A DNA stretch of 64,000 nucleotides from Winogradskyella arenosi (GTDB taxonomy: Bacteria > Bacteroidota > Bacteroidia > Flavobacteriales > Flavobacteriaceae), in contig NZ_QPJO01000002.1 of the NCBI RefSeq assembly GCF_003337305.1, forward strand, positions 620,001 to 684,000, written 5' to 3'. The translations under genes were made by a program, and so were the position numbers. Shown here one piece after another: positions 35,136 through 44,595 of this stretch. A model generated the notes under the pieces. The model was not told where the DNA came from, did not search any database, and saw nothing but the letters and a program-made list of their open reading frames with translations. Each line of letters opens with the position of its first letter. Positions within the stretch are counted from its first letter, which is position 1.

Positions 35136-36512
35136 TTATAAATGAATAACTTCATCGTATGCTGCAGCAACGGCTTCCATTACCGCTTCACTCATTGTTG
35201 GGTGAGGGTGAACAGCTTTTAAGACTTCATGACCTGTAGTTTCTAATTTACGGCCTAAAACAGCTTCAGCAATCATATCGGTTACACCGGCACCAATCAT
35301 ATGGCAACCTAACCATTCGCCATACTTAGCATCAAAGATTACTTTTACAAAACCTTCTTTATTTCCACCTGCACTAGCTTTACCAGAAGCAGAGAAAGGG
35401 AATTTACCAATCTTAACGTCTAAACCTTGTTCTTTAGCTTGAGCCTCAGTTAAACCAACACTAGCAATTTCAGGAGAACAATAGGTACATCCTGGAATGT
35501 TACCGTAGTCTAAAGCTTCAACATGTTGTCCAGCTATTTTTTCTACACAAAGAATTCCTTCAGCAGAAGCTACGTGAGCTAAGGCTTGACCTGGAGTCAC
35601 ATCTCCAATTGCGTAATAACCAGGAATGTTAGTTTGGTAGAAATCATTGACTAAGATTTTATCTCTATCAACAGCGATTCCTACATCTTCTAAACCAATG
35701 TTTTCAATGTTCGATTTAATTCCAACTGCAGAAAGTACGACATCTGCTTCTAAAACTTCTTCTCCTTTTTTAGTCTTTACGGTTGCTTTAACACCACTTC
35801 CAGAAGTGTCTACAGACGTTACTTCAGCAGAGGTCATAATTTTGATACCCGATTTCTTAAAGCTACGTTCTAATTGTTTAGAAACCTCATCATCTTCAAC
35901 AGGTACAATTTTATCTAAATACTCTACAATGGTAACTTCAGTTCCTATAGAGTTGTAGAAGTAAGCAAACTCTACACCAATAGCTCCAGAACCTACAACA
36001 ATCATTTTCTTAGGTTGCTCTTCTAAAGTCATGGCTTGTCTGTAACCAATCACTTTTTTACCATCTTGTGGTAAGCTAGGAAGTTCGCGAGAACGTGCTC
36101 CTGTAGCAATAATAATATGGTCGGCAGAATATTCTTTACCATCCACATCAATTTTCTTTCCAGTTTTTAAGGTTCCATAACCTTCAATAACGTCAATTTT
36201 GTTCTTTTTCATTAAGAACTTAACGCCATTACTCATTCCATCAGCAACACCACGACTACGTTTAACAATGGCATCAAAATCATGTTCTGCATCGTTAACT
36301 TTTAATCCGTAATCTCCAGCATGTTTTAAATATTCGAAGACTTGAGCCGATTTTAAAAGGGCTTTTGTAGGAATACAACCCCAATTTAAACACACACCAC
36401 CAAGACTTTCTTTTTCTACTACCGCAGTTTTAAATCCTAATTGTGATGCTCTAATTGCAGTTACGTAGCCACCAGGACCACTTCCTAATACTATAATATC
36501 GTATTTACTCAT
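35136..36512 (-). CDS. lpdA: Dihydrolipoyl dehydrogenase (E3)
   Basis: 458 residues. FAD-dependent flavoprotein that re-oxidises lipoyl groups of 2-oxoacid dehydrogenase complexes, making NADH. N-terminal FAD motif LGSGPGGYVTAIRASQLG; redox-active disulfide C41/C46 in GGVCLNWGCIPTK; NAD motif VVGSGAIGVEFAYFY; dimer-interface catalytic pair in HPHPTMSEA near the C-terminus. No other complex subunits are adjacent. Monocistronic with its own terminator. Confidence 0.97.
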   Translation of the reverse strand: MSKYDIIVLGSGPGGYVTAIRASQLGFKTAVVEKESLGGVCLNWGCIPTKALLKSAQVFEYLKHAGDYGLKVNDAEHDFDAIVKRSRGVADGMSNGVKFLMKKNKIDVIEGYGTLKTGKKIDVDGKEYSADHIIIATGARSRELPSLPQDGKKVIGYRQAMTLEEQPKKMIVVGSGAIGVEFAYFYNSIGTEVTIVEYLDKIVPVEDDEVSKQLERSFKKSGIKIMTSAEVTSVDTSGSGVKATVKTKKGEEVLEADVVLSAVGIKSNIENIGLEDVGIAVDRDKILVNDFYQTNIPGYYAIGDVTPGQALAHVASAEGILCVEKIAGQHVEALDYGNIPGCTYCSPEIASVGLTEAQAKEQGLDVKIGKFPFSASGKASAGGNKEGFVKVIFDAKYGEWLGCHMIGAGVTDMIAEAVLGRKLETTGHEVLKAVHPHPTMSEAVMEAVAAAYDEVIHL

Positions 36513-36680
36513 GGGTAAGTTTTTTTTATTGAATTTTTGTATTTACAAAAGTAACAAATTCCAAAAAGAAAATCCCAACATCAGAAGCCTTTAAATTGCA
36601 TTAAAATACAAGACCAAGCTATTTAGACCCGTTTTGCTTAAAACGAATGTTTTACGGGAGAGAAAGCGGCTATGAGAACA

Positions 36681-37172
36681 TTAATCTTCTGTAGGGATAA
36701 ACTTCAGAGCAGCACCGTTAATACAATGGCGTTTTCCAGTTGTCGCCTTTGGACCGTCGTTAAAAACATGCCCCAAATGGCCGCCACAAGTAGCGCAGTG
36801 TTCTTCATCTCTTGTATAGCCCAGTTTGGTGTCGCTACCAAAGGCTACATTATCTCCAATAGGGCGGTCAAAACTTGGCCAACCAGTACCAGAGTTAAAT
36901 TTGTGTTCACTTTTAAATAAAGGGGTGTCGCAAGCAGCACAAACATAGACGCCTTCCTCATGGTTGTCGTTCAATGGGCTAGAGAACGGACGTTCCGTAC
37001 CTGCTTCTCTAAGAACTTGGTATTGTAGATCGGTAAGCTGAGCTTTCCATTCGGCATCCGTCTTTGTTATAGCGAAAGGAATGTTTTTAGTTTTATTCTC
37101 ATCGTTTTTTTGAGCCGTACCGTTACAGCTAAATAAAAAAATGGTGAAGGTAATTATAAGGAGATTTTTCAT
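36681..37172 (-). CDS. msrB: Methionine-R-sulfoxide reductase MsrB (lipoprotein)
   Basis: 163 residues from the ATG at 37172 (an ATG two codons upstream is possible). A lipoprotein signal peptide ([12 protein letters not shown]) precedes the MsrB domain (about 40-160): two zinc CXXC pairs in CAACDTP and [22 protein letters not shown], and the catalytic Cys in [11 protein letters not shown]. It repairs oxidised methionine in proteins, here outside the cytoplasm because of the lipid anchor. Divergent from the glycogen operon. Confidence 0.95.
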   Translation of the reverse strand: MKNLLIITFTIFLFSCNGTAQKNDENKTKNIPFAITKTDAEWKAQLTDLQYQVLREAGTERPFSSPLNDNHEEGVYVCAACDTPLFKSEHKFNSGTGWPSFDRPIGDNVAFGSDTKLGYTRDEEHCATCGGHLGHVFNDGPKATTGKRHCINGAALKFIPTED

Positions 37173-37260
37173 TTTCAAGAGCTTTAAAATTGATTTTATT
37201 CTCTTGGTCGTAAAATCCTCTTGAGAATTACTTATTTCTTTTATTTATTTTAGGAAATGG

Positions 37261-37292
37261 TTGAATTTTCCCAAAAATATTTGTTAAATTTA
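37261..37292 (+). promoter_or_regulatory. Possible promoter of the glycogen operon
   Basis: TTG (37261-37263), 21 nt, TAAATTTA (37285-37292), one mismatch to TAnnTTTG. It stands 21 bp before the glgA ATG, giving a short leader. Moderate to weak. Confidence 0.35.
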
Positions 37293-37312
37293 GAAACAAA
37301 TTGACCGAATAG

Positions 37313-38716
37313 ATGAAGATATTCCATTTAAGCGCAGAATGTTACCCTATAGCTAAAGTTGGGGGCTTAGCAGATGTGGTTGGGGCTTTACCAAAATACC
37401 AAAATGATAATGGAGAAGACAGTGCCGTTATTATGCCTTTCTATAAAAATCCGTTTACAACCACCCATAATTTTAGCTCTGTTTTTGAGGGGCATGTGCA
37501 TTTAGGGAATACGTCTTATGCGTATCAAATTTTAAAGACATCCGATGTGTCTTTAGGGTTTGAGGTGTATTTTGTTGCTATTGATACCTTATTACATACA
37601 CCATTTGTATATTCTGAAAATGATGTCGATAGGTTTTTGGCCTTTCAGATTGCAGCTTTAGATTGGATTTTAACCTTAAAGCAATTTCCAAATATTCTGC
37701 ATTGCCATGATCACCATACGGGGTTAATTCCTTTTATGACACAAGAGTGTTATAAATATGAAGCCCTAAATAAAATTCCTGTTATTACAACCATTCATAA
37801 CGCGCAATACCAAGGATGGATGACGTATGAACATTTGCATAAAATTCCTCCATTTAATATGGAACATATTGGTTTGTTAGATTGGGATAAGGTGATTAAT
37901 CCTTTGGCCGCAGCAATAAAATGTGCTTGGCGGGTTACCACCGTATCGCCGAGCTATATGGAAGAGTTGAAGCAAAATGCCAACGGATTAGAACAGTTGT
38001 TAGCGCACGAAAGTGGCAAAGCCGTTGGAATTTTAAACGGTATTGATACCGAAGTGTGGAATCCTGAAACGGACGATTATATTATTGAAAACTATAACGC
38101 CACAACAGTCGGTGCAGGAAAAAAAGCAAATAAAAAGTGGCTTTGTAAGCTATTCAATTTAGATGAAGAAAAACCTCTAGTAGCTTTTATTGGGCGTCTA
38201 GTGGGTGAAAAAGGTGCAGAATTATTACCAGAAGTGTTTCATAAAGTCTTGCAACAAGAAGCTGTGAATATTTTGCTTTTGGGGTCAGGACATAAAGATA
38301 CAGAAGAACAATTAAGCCAATTAAGGGCCAACTATAGTGGAAATTACAACGTGTACATCGGCTACGATGAAAAATTGTCTCATATTATATATGCAGGGGC
38401 CGATTTCCTTCTGATGCCTTCGCGTGTTGAGCCGTGCGGACTTAACCAAATGTATTGTCTGCGTTACGGAACGGTTCCTGTGGTTCGACGGATTGGAGGA
38501 TTAAAAGATACCGTTGTAGACCTTAATGACAACGGTTTTGGTATTTGTCACGACGATGTTACGGTCTCTGATATAGCCTATGCGGTGCATCGTGCTTTAG
38601 AATTTTATAATGATACAGCCCAATTTCAAGCCAATAGAAGATTTATAATGAGTATTGATCACTCATGGAAAACTTTAGCAAAAACCTACATAAACTTGTA
38701 CAATTCAATAAACTAA
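37313..38716 (+). CDS. glgA: Glycogen synthase
   Basis: 467 residues, GT5 glycosyltransferase. It adds glucose from ADP-glucose to the glycogen chain end. N-terminal AECYPIAKVGGLADVVGALP with the KxGGL nucleotide-sugar motif; GILNGIDTEVWNP and IGRLVGEKGAELL in the second domain; MPSRVEPCGLNQMYCLRYGTVPVVRRIGGL near the C-terminus is the usual GT5 signature. First gene of glgA-glgC-glgB, 7 bp before glgC. Confidence 0.95.
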   Translation: MKIFHLSAECYPIAKVGGLADVVGALPKYQNDNGEDSAVIMPFYKNPFTTTHNFSSVFEGHVHLGNTSYAYQILKTSDVSLGFEVYFVAIDTLLHTPFVYSENDVDRFLAFQIAALDWILTLKQFPNILHCHDHHTGLIPFMTQECYKYEALNKIPVITTIHNAQYQGWMTYEHLHKIPPFNMEHIGLLDWDKVINPLAAAIKCAWRVTTVSPSYMEELKQNANGLEQLLAHESGKAVGILNGIDTEVWNPETDDYIIENYNATTVGAGKKANKKWLCKLFNLDEEKPLVAFIGRLVGEKGAELLPEVFHKVLQQEAVNILLLGSGHKDTEEQLSQLRANYSGNYNVYIGYDEKLSHIIYAGADFLLMPSRVEPCGLNQMYCLRYGTVPVVRRIGGLKDTVVDLNDNGFGICHDDVTVSDIAYAVHRALEFYNDTAQFQANRRFIMSIDHSWKTLAKTYINLYNSIN

Positions 38717-38723
38717 CAACACT

Positions 38724-39989
38724 ATGATTAACGACAGAGTATTATCAATTATTTTAGGAGGAGGTCAAGGCTCTCGGCTCTACCCATTAACAGAAAAAAG
38801 GTCTAAGCCAGCGGTGCCGATTGCTGGTAAATATAGGTTGGTGGATATTCCTATTTCTAATTGTATCAATTCTGATATGAAACGTATGTATGTGTTAACG
38901 CAGTTTAATTCTGCCTCTCTAAATAGACACATAAAAAACACCTATCATTTCAGTTTTTTTAGCTCTGCGTTTGTAGATGTTTTGGCTGCAGAACAAACCA
39001 TTAAAAGTGATAAGTGGTTTCAAGGAACTGCCGATGCAGTACGACAAAGTATGGATCATTTTTTACAGCACGATTTTGAGTTTGCGCTCATCCTCTCTGG
39101 AGATCAGCTCTACCAAATGGATTATAACGATATTATTAATAAACATATAGAAAGTAAGGCCGAAATCTCAGTGGCCACTTATCCCGTAAATGCGAAAGAC
39201 GCCACCTCTTTCGGGATTTTAAAATCGGACGAGAATAATTTGATCACCTCTTTTATCGAAAAACCCTCGTCAGACCTATTAGTGGATTGGAAATCTGACG
39301 TTGGAGAAGAAATGAAAAGTCAAGGACGTGAGTACCTAGGATCAATGGGAATCTACGTTTTTAATAGAGATTTATTGATTGAGCTTATGGCCGATGAGAG
39401 TACCGTAGATTTTGGGAAAGAAATTATTCCACAGTCCATTGAAAAATACAGAACGGTAAGTTATCCGTTTGAAGGGTATTGGACGGATATTGGAAATATA
39501 GATTCCTTCTTTGAGGCAAATATTGGTTTAACCGACGATATTCCTAAATTTAATCTCTACGATTCTAAACAACGTGTTTATACCAATGCGCGTATTCTAC
39601 CAACTTCAAAAATTTCAGGAACAAGTTTAGATAAGGCTGTGGTTTCTGAAGGTTGTATTATTAGTGCAGCAAAAATTGAAAAATCCGTCATTGGTATTCG
39701 ATCTAGAATTGGGAAAGATTCTACAATAATAAATACCTATATGATGGGGAATGACGATTATGAGTCTTTAGAAGGCATTAATAAAAATAATACAGAAATT
39801 TTAGTGGGAATAGGAGAGCGTTGTTTTATTAAAAATACCATTATCGATAAAAATGTACGTATCGGTGACGACGTTAGAATTAATGGCGGTCCGCATCTTG
39901 AAGATACCGAAACGGATAAATATGTAATTAAAGATGGTATTGTAGTCATTAAAAAAGGTACAGTGATTCCTAAAGGTTTTGTACTTTAA
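38724..39989 (+). CDS. glgC: Glucose-1-phosphate adenylyltransferase
   Basis: 421 residues. Makes ADP-glucose from ATP and glucose-1-phosphate, the committed step of glycogen synthesis. N-terminal nucleotidyltransferase motif GGGQGSRLYPLTEKRSKPAVP with the ATP and activator site, SGDQLYQMDY, then IEKP, and a C-terminal left-handed beta-helix of hexapeptide repeats (IGDDVRINGGPH region). 7 bp behind glgA and 3 bp before glgB, so one operon. Confidence 0.95.
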   Translation: MINDRVLSIILGGGQGSRLYPLTEKRSKPAVPIAGKYRLVDIPISNCINSDMKRMYVLTQFNSASLNRHIKNTYHFSFFSSAFVDVLAAEQTIKSDKWFQGTADAVRQSMDHFLQHDFEFALILSGDQLYQMDYNDIINKHIESKAEISVATYPVNAKDATSFGILKSDENNLITSFIEKPSSDLLVDWKSDVGEEMKSQGREYLGSMGIYVFNRDLLIELMADESTVDFGKEIIPQSIEKYRTVSYPFEGYWTDIGNIDSFFEANIGLTDDIPKFNLYDSKQRVYTNARILPTSKISGTSLDKAVVSEGCIISAAKIEKSVIGIRSRIGKDSTIINTYMMGNDDYESLEGINKNNTEILVGIGERCFIKNTIIDKNVRIGDDVRINGGPHLEDTETDKYVIKDGIVVIKKGTVIPKGFVL

Positions 39990-39992
39990 TCT

Positions 39993-41903
39993 ATGGGAAA
40001 AGTCATTGTACACAGTCGTTTTACAGAATTTGATATCAACCTTTTTAAATTAGGTAAGCATTACCGATTGTATGAAAAATTTGGATCTCATATCACCACT
40101 TTAGAAGGGGTTAAGGGGACTTATTTTGCCGTTTGGGCTCCTAGTGCTAAGCAGGTTTCTGTGGTAGGCGATTTTAATTTTTGGAATGAAGAAGAACATC
40201 CATTAAACGTCCGTTGGGATTCTAGTGGTATTTGGGAAGGCTTTATTCCTAATGTTGGTAAAGGCAGTATTTATAAATATAAAATTCATAGCCATAATAA
40301 TGGCATTGTTACCGAAAAAGCAGATCCTTATGCACGGCGTTGTGAGCATAACCCAAGTACAGGCTCTATTGTTTGGGAAGATGATTACCAGTGGCAAGAC
40401 AACACTTGGTTAAAAAAACGGGCTAAGCATAATGCCTTAGATGCGCCATATTCGGTTTACGAAGTGCACTTAGGTTCTTGGAAAAAACATTTTGAAGAGG
40501 GACGATTTCTGTCTTATGTAGAAATGGCAGATGAATTGGTGAGCTATGTTAAAGCTATGAATTTTACCCATGTAGAATTGATGCCGGTCATGGAATTTCC
40601 TTATGATCCGTCTTGGGGATATCAAGTTACGGGGTATTTTGCACCTACATCGCGATTTGGTTACCCGGAAGAATTTAAATTGTTGGTCGATAAATTTCAT
40701 CAAAACGATATCGGAATTGTTTTAGATTGGGTACCGTCGCATTTTCCTGAAGATGCGCATGGTTTAGGATTTTTTGACGGTTCTGCGCTCTATGAGCATC
40801 CCGATAAACGAAAAGGTTATCACCAAGATTGGAAGAGTTTAATTTTTAATTATGGACGGAATGAAGTTAAGTCGTTTCTCATTAGTAATGCCTTATTTTG
40901 GTTAGACCAATACCACGCCGATGGCTTAAGGGTAGATGCTGTAGCTTCGATGTTATTCTTAGATTACAGTAGGGAAGACGGGGAATGGGAGCCTAATATG
41001 TACGGTGGAAACGAAAATTTAGAAGCCATGTCATTTTTAAGAGAAATGAATGAGGCTGTCTATGCGTCTTATCCCGATGTACAAACTATAGCCGAAGAAT
41101 CAACGGCATTCCCAATGGTGTCTAAACCTACCTTTATTGGTGGTTTAGGTTTTGGAATGAAGTGGATGATGGGCTGGATGCATGATACGCTACAGTATTT
41201 TGCTAAAGATCCTATTCATAGGCCTTACCATCAGAATGATTTAACTTTTTCAATGACCTATGCCTTTACAGAAAATTTTATGCTGCCACTAAGTCATGAC
41301 GAAGTCGTTTATGGGAAACGCTCTATTTTAGGACGAATGCCTGGAGATGAATGGCAGCGTTTTGCCAATTTAAGGGTGTTGTATTGTTATATGTTTACAC
41401 ATCCAGGAACAAATTTATTGTTCCAAGGGGCGGAATTCGGACAAAGCGAAGAATGGGATTTTCAAAATAGTCTGCAATGGTTCTTGTTAGACTATAGTCC
41501 GCATCAAGGCATACAACAACTCATTAAAGATCTAAATACCTTATATAAAAATGAACCTGCTTTATATGAAATGCAGTTTTCAATGGAAGGTTTCGAGTGG
41601 ATTGACTATGGAGATTCAGAAAATGCCGTATTTACGTATATGAGAAAAGGACATCAGGATAAGGATACTATTATTGTGGCCTGCAATATGACGCCGGTAC
41701 CAAGGGAAGGCTATCAAATAGGACTGCCTAAAAAAGGACGTTTAAAAGAAATCTTTAATAGCGATCTTAAACCCTATTTTGGCTCCGGACAGTATAAAAA
41801 CAAAGTGAAAGCAACCAAAGCTGAACCGTGGAATTTTAGAGATCATTCTATTAAAATAGATATTCCGCCATTGGGTATGGTAGCTTTTAAATATTCAAAA
41901 TAA
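39993..41903 (+). CDS. glgB: 1,4-alpha-glucan branching enzyme
   Basis: 636 residues, GH13. Makes the alpha-1,6 branches. N-terminal CBM48 domain (about 35-110: GTYFAVWAPSAKQVSVVGDFNFW), catalytic barrel with VELMPVMEFPYDPSWGYQVTGYFAPTSRFG, nucleophile D315 in GLRVDAVASML, acid/base Glu in IAEESTAF and the third Asp in LSHDEVVYGK, then a C-terminal beta domain. 3 bp from glgC. Terminator at 41924-41960. Confidence 0.96.
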   Translation: MGKVIVHSRFTEFDINLFKLGKHYRLYEKFGSHITTLEGVKGTYFAVWAPSAKQVSVVGDFNFWNEEEHPLNVRWDSSGIWEGFIPNVGKGSIYKYKIHSHNNGIVTEKADPYARRCEHNPSTGSIVWEDDYQWQDNTWLKKRAKHNALDAPYSVYEVHLGSWKKHFEEGRFLSYVEMADELVSYVKAMNFTHVELMPVMEFPYDPSWGYQVTGYFAPTSRFGYPEEFKLLVDKFHQNDIGIVLDWVPSHFPEDAHGLGFFDGSALYEHPDKRKGYHQDWKSLIFNYGRNEVKSFLISNALFWLDQYHADGLRVDAVASMLFLDYSREDGEWEPNMYGGNENLEAMSFLREMNEAVYASYPDVQTIAEESTAFPMVSKPTFIGGLGFGMKWMMGWMHDTLQYFAKDPIHRPYHQNDLTFSMTYAFTENFMLPLSHDEVVYGKRSILGRMPGDEWQRFANLRVLYCYMFTHPGTNLLFQGAEFGQSEEWDFQNSLQWFLLDYSPHQGIQQLIKDLNTLYKNEPALYEMQFSMEGFEWIDYGDSENAVFTYMRKGHQDKDTIIVACNMTPVPREGYQIGLPKKGRLKEIFNSDLKPYFGSGQYKNKVKATKAEPWNFRDHSIKIDIPPLGMVAFKYSK

Positions 41904-41923
41904 CTTAAGACCAATAAAATCTT

Positions 41924-41960
41924 AACCTGTTAGGTGTAAAAACTAACAGGTTTTGTTGGT
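41924..41960 (+). terminator. Terminator after glgB
   Basis: AACCTGTTAG (41924-41933) pairs perfectly with CTAACAGGTT (41943-41952), followed by TTGTTGG. The T tract is interrupted, so partial read-through into the GH31 gene is possible. Confidence 0.7.
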
Positions 41961-42000
41961 TTTTAACCCTATTCTTTTCGCTGTCAGAGGTCTATAATTC

Positions 42001-42035
42001 ACAAATTGAAAACGTTTTCGTTGATAACAATTTGT
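42001..42035 (+). promoter_or_regulatory. Candidate LacI-type operator with flanking inverted repeat, upstream of the GH31 gene
   Basis: GAAAACGTTTTC (42008-42019) is a perfect 12-bp palindrome with a central CG, the form of LacI-family operators. It is flanked by a second inverted repeat, ACAAATTG (42001-42008) and CAATTTGT (42028-42035). The site is 77-111 bp before the GH31 ATG and 41-75 bp behind the glgB terminator, so it should act on GH31. No LacI gene is in the window. Confidence 0.5.
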
Positions 42036-42111
42036 AATATCAAGGGCGAACGCTTTCTAATGTTGTATTTTTTCCGTTTTTTTACTGCTTATTGTTCCTA
42101 AAAATCGACTT

Positions 42112-44529
42112 ATGATTATAAATACTGAATTAGAAAATAAAGGAAACTTATTTCCTTCAAAAATCATAGACTTCAAAAAGGACGTTGATAAACTTTATTT
42201 CACTGCAGATAATGACGTTATTTTAGAATTAACAGTAGTTAGAGATAGTTTACTTCGTTTTAGATATACAACGGTAGGGAACTTTAAAAACGACTTTTCG
42301 TACGCCATTACCAAATACGCTAGTATAGGGTATAATAAACTAGAGATTGAAGAGAAGGAAAATACGTATGAAATTATCACCTCTAAGTTACGATGTGAGA
42401 TTTCAAAGTCAGATATGAAAATCTCAATTTACGATGCTATTGATGACGTTTTAATAAGTCAGGATGAACGTGGATTCCATTGGGAAGAAAGTTACGAGCA
42501 TGGTGGTAATGTCGTTAAAATGAGTAAAGTTTCTAGAGATGGCGAGAGTTATTACGGACTTGGAGATAAACCAAACCATCTCAATTTAAAAGGGAAGCGT
42601 TATAGCAATTGGGTGTCTGATTCTTATGCTTTCGGAAAAGATACTGATCCTATTTACAAAGCCATTCCATTTTACACAGGTTTACATCAAGGAAAAGCTT
42701 ATGGGGTCTTTTTTGATAATACTTTTGAGTCTTCGTTCGATTTTGCACATGAACGCAGAAATGTAACCAGTTTTTGGGCACAAGGAGGTGAGATGAATTA
42801 TTACTTTTTCTATGGTCCTAAGATGAATGATGTGGTAGAGAGTTATACGGATTTAACCGGTAAGCCTCACCATTTACCTCCACTTTGGGCCTTAGGTTTT
42901 CACCAATGTAAATGGAGTTACTATCCCGAAAGTAAGGTGAAAGAAATCACTTCTACCTTCAGAAAATTACAAATTCCATGCGATGCTATTTATTTAGATA
43001 TCGATTATATGGAAGGCTTTCGTTGTTTTACATGGAACAAAAGCTATTTCCCAGATCCGAAGCGTATGGTGAAAGAACTGTTAGATGACGGTTTTAAAAC
43101 CGTAGCTATTATAGATCCAGGAATTAAGATTGATAAAACCTATTCGGTGTTTCAGGAAGCCTTAGAGAATGATTACTTCTGTAAGCGTGCCGACGGTGAT
43201 TATATGAAAGGGAAAGTATGGCCTGGTGAATGTTATTTCCCAGATTTTACGAATCCTGAAGTTAGAGATTGGTGGTCGGGCTTATTTCAAGAACTTATTG
43301 AAGATATCGGAATTAAAGGGGTTTGGAATGATATGAACGAACCCGCCGTGATGGAAGTCCCTAATAAAACATTTCCAGATGATGTGCGTCATGATTACGA
43401 TGGTAACCCTTGTAGCCATAGAAAAGCACACAATATTTATGGTATGCAAATGGCACGTGCTACCTATCAAGGTTTAAAGCGTTATTCATTTCCAAAACGA
43501 CCATTCGTCATAACACGTTCCGCCTATTCAGGAACACAGCGTTACACTTCTACCTGGACAGGAGACAATGTAGCAACCTGGGAGCATTTGTGGATTGCAA
43601 ACATTCAGGCACAACGTATGGCGATGTCGGGCTTTTCTTTTGCCGGGAGTGATATCGGAGGCTTTGCCGGGCAGCCACAAGGCGAGTTATTTGCGCGTTG
43701 GGTACAGTTAGGAACGTTTCATCCATTCTTTAGAGTGCACTCTTCAGGAGATCATGGCGATCAAGAACCATGGGCTTTTGATGAAGATGTAACCAATATT
43801 GTTAGAAAATTTATTGAAATTAGATACCAATTGTTGCCATATTTATATACCGCCTTTTGGAATTATGTAGATCATGGAACACCATTGCTAAAATCCTTAG
43901 TACTGTATGATCAAGATGATGTGCAAACGCATTATAGAACGGATGAGTTTATTTTTGGCGAACAAATTTTGGCTTGCCCAATTTTAGAACCTAACGCTAA
44001 AGGGCGTCGCATGTATCTTCCTAAAGGAAAATGGTACGACTACTGGACGGATACCGTTGTAAAGGGAGGTAGAGAAATGTGGGTTGATGCCGATATTGAT
44101 AGCATGCCAATTTATGTAAAAGCTGGGGCTATTATTCCAAAGTATCCAATACAGCAGTATGTAGGAGAAAAAGAGATTACAGAGATAACTCTAGATGTAT
44201 ATTATAAAAAAGGGAAAGAGAGCAGTGAATTGTATAGTGATGCTAATGATGGCTTCGATTATACGAAAGGCCGCTATAGTCTTAGAAATTTTAGTCTTTC
44301 AGGAAAATCCAAGCAATTGATTATTAATCAACATAAAGAAGGGAAATTTGACGCGACGTTCCAAAAGTTTAATATTCAATTTCACGGTCTACCATTTGAG
44401 ATTTCAGAGATCTATTTAGATAATGAAAAAATGGAAATTGAACCTTTTGATAGTGAGAAAGGGCAATCTATAAGAATCTGTAAGAATTTTTCTCAGTTAC
44501 ATATTAAAGGAAAAGAGGTCATTAAATAG
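42112..44529 (+). CDS. GH31 alpha-glucosidase
   Basis: 805 residues, no signal peptide, so probably cytoplasmic. GH31 family: an N-terminal beta domain (about 1-250), a catalytic barrel (about 260-620) with LGFHQCKWSYYPES, DIDYMEGFRCFTW, nucleophile D407 in VWNDMNEPAVME and the acid/base region around RYTSTWTGDN, SFAGSDIGGFAG and FRVHSSGDHG, then C-terminal beta domains. Likely splits terminal alpha-glucose from glycogen-derived or imported maltodextrins. Its own operator-like site lies upstream, so control may differ from the glg operon. Confidence 0.94.
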   Translation: MIINTELENKGNLFPSKIIDFKKDVDKLYFTADNDVILELTVVRDSLLRFRYTTVGNFKNDFSYAITKYASIGYNKLEIEEKENTYEIITSKLRCEISKSDMKISIYDAIDDVLISQDERGFHWEESYEHGGNVVKMSKVSRDGESYYGLGDKPNHLNLKGKRYSNWVSDSYAFGKDTDPIYKAIPFYTGLHQGKAYGVFFDNTFESSFDFAHERRNVTSFWAQGGEMNYYFFYGPKMNDVVESYTDLTGKPHHLPPLWALGFHQCKWSYYPESKVKEITSTFRKLQIPCDAIYLDIDYMEGFRCFTWNKSYFPDPKRMVKELLDDGFKTVAIIDPGIKIDKTYSVFQEALENDYFCKRADGDYMKGKVWPGECYFPDFTNPEVRDWWSGLFQELIEDIGIKGVWNDMNEPAVMEVPNKTFPDDVRHDYDGNPCSHRKAHNIYGMQMARATYQGLKRYSFPKRPFVITRSAYSGTQRYTSTWTGDNVATWEHLWIANIQAQRMAMSGFSFAGSDIGGFAGQPQGELFARWVQLGTFHPFFRVHSSGDHGDQEPWAFDEDVTNIVRKFIEIRYQLLPYLYTAFWNYVDHGTPLLKSLVLYDQDDVQTHYRTDEFIFGEQILACPILEPNAKGRRMYLPKGKWYDYWTDTVVKGGREMWVDADIDSMPIYVKAGAIIPKYPIQQYVGEKEITEITLDVYYKKGKESSELYSDANDGFDYTKGRYSLRNFSLSGKSKQLIINQHKEGKFDATFQKFNIQFHGLPFEISEIYLDNEKMEIEPFDSEKGQSIRICKNFSQLHIKGKEVIK

Positions 44530-44595
44530 TGACAAAATATTTAATTTAGTGTCTAAGCCTATAGAGCGAATAACGTTTAAACAAAAAAGAAACAT

